Positions 6,434 through 6,436 of a stretch of DNA of 6,436 bases are shown here, one piece after another. A program made the translations under genes and the position numbers. Numbering within the stretch: the first letter of the stretch is position 1; each line of letters begins with the position of its first letter. The DNA is from Dehalococcoidia bacterium (GTDB lineage: Bacteria; Chloroflexota; Dehalococcoidia; UBA1151; UBA1328): NCBI GenBank assembly GCA_030745955.1, contig JASLNQ010000130.1, forward strand, positions 1-6,436. The letters run 5' to 3'. Under the pieces are notes generated by a model that saw only the letters and a program-made list of their open reading frames with translations, had not been told where the DNA came from and ran no database searches.

Positions 6434-6436
6434 GCG

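Overview
The window is a GC-rich bacterial chromosomal segment. Three complete genes, all on the minus strand, fill about 92% of it. Read in the direction of transcription (right to left) they are gyrA (DNA gyrase subunit A), a 751-residue MMPL-family RND transporter, and a lipoprotein with a CrtC/AttH lipocalin-like fold. At the extreme left, about 98 bases probably hold the 3' end of a plus-strand gene converging on the lipoprotein gene. I see no tRNA, rRNA, mobile element, CRISPR array or phage signature.

Organism: the GyrA sequence (style of the first GyrA box, 'SSYKKSAR' region, '[11 protein letters not shown]') and the MMPL/lipocalin pair look to me most like Chloroflexota, perhaps a Dehalococcoidia/SAR202-type environmental lineage. 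This is an impression from recalled sequences, not a search, and an actinobacterial or other GC-rich origin is not excluded.

Layout: 1-98 partial plus-strand reading frame; 99-153 short convergent gap without a convincing terminator; 154-1236 (possibly to 1272) lipoprotein; 1265-3520 MMPL transporter; 3521-3724 a structured intergenic region with a 14-bp perfect palindrome, a long inverted repeat and a strong GC hairpin just after gyrA; 3725-6331 gyrA; 6332-6436 the gyrA leader with a good ribosome binding site, a candidate promoter and an inverted repeat.

How the genes may work together: gyrA is housekeeping and appears to be its own transcription unit. The transporter and lipoprotein are 28 bp apart or overlapping, so they are probably co-transcribed and translationally coupled. 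A reasonable inference is a lipid-handling pair: the MMPL protein flips or extracts a hydrophobic molecule from the cytoplasmic membrane, and the membrane-anchored lipocalin-like protein accepts, carries or modifies it outside. I do not see a clearly new multi-gene system. The most unusual points are this pair, the likely non-canonical start of the lipoprotein, the duplicated GyrA box, the Gln at the quinolone-contact position of GyrA, and the hairpin placed over the -35 of gyrA.
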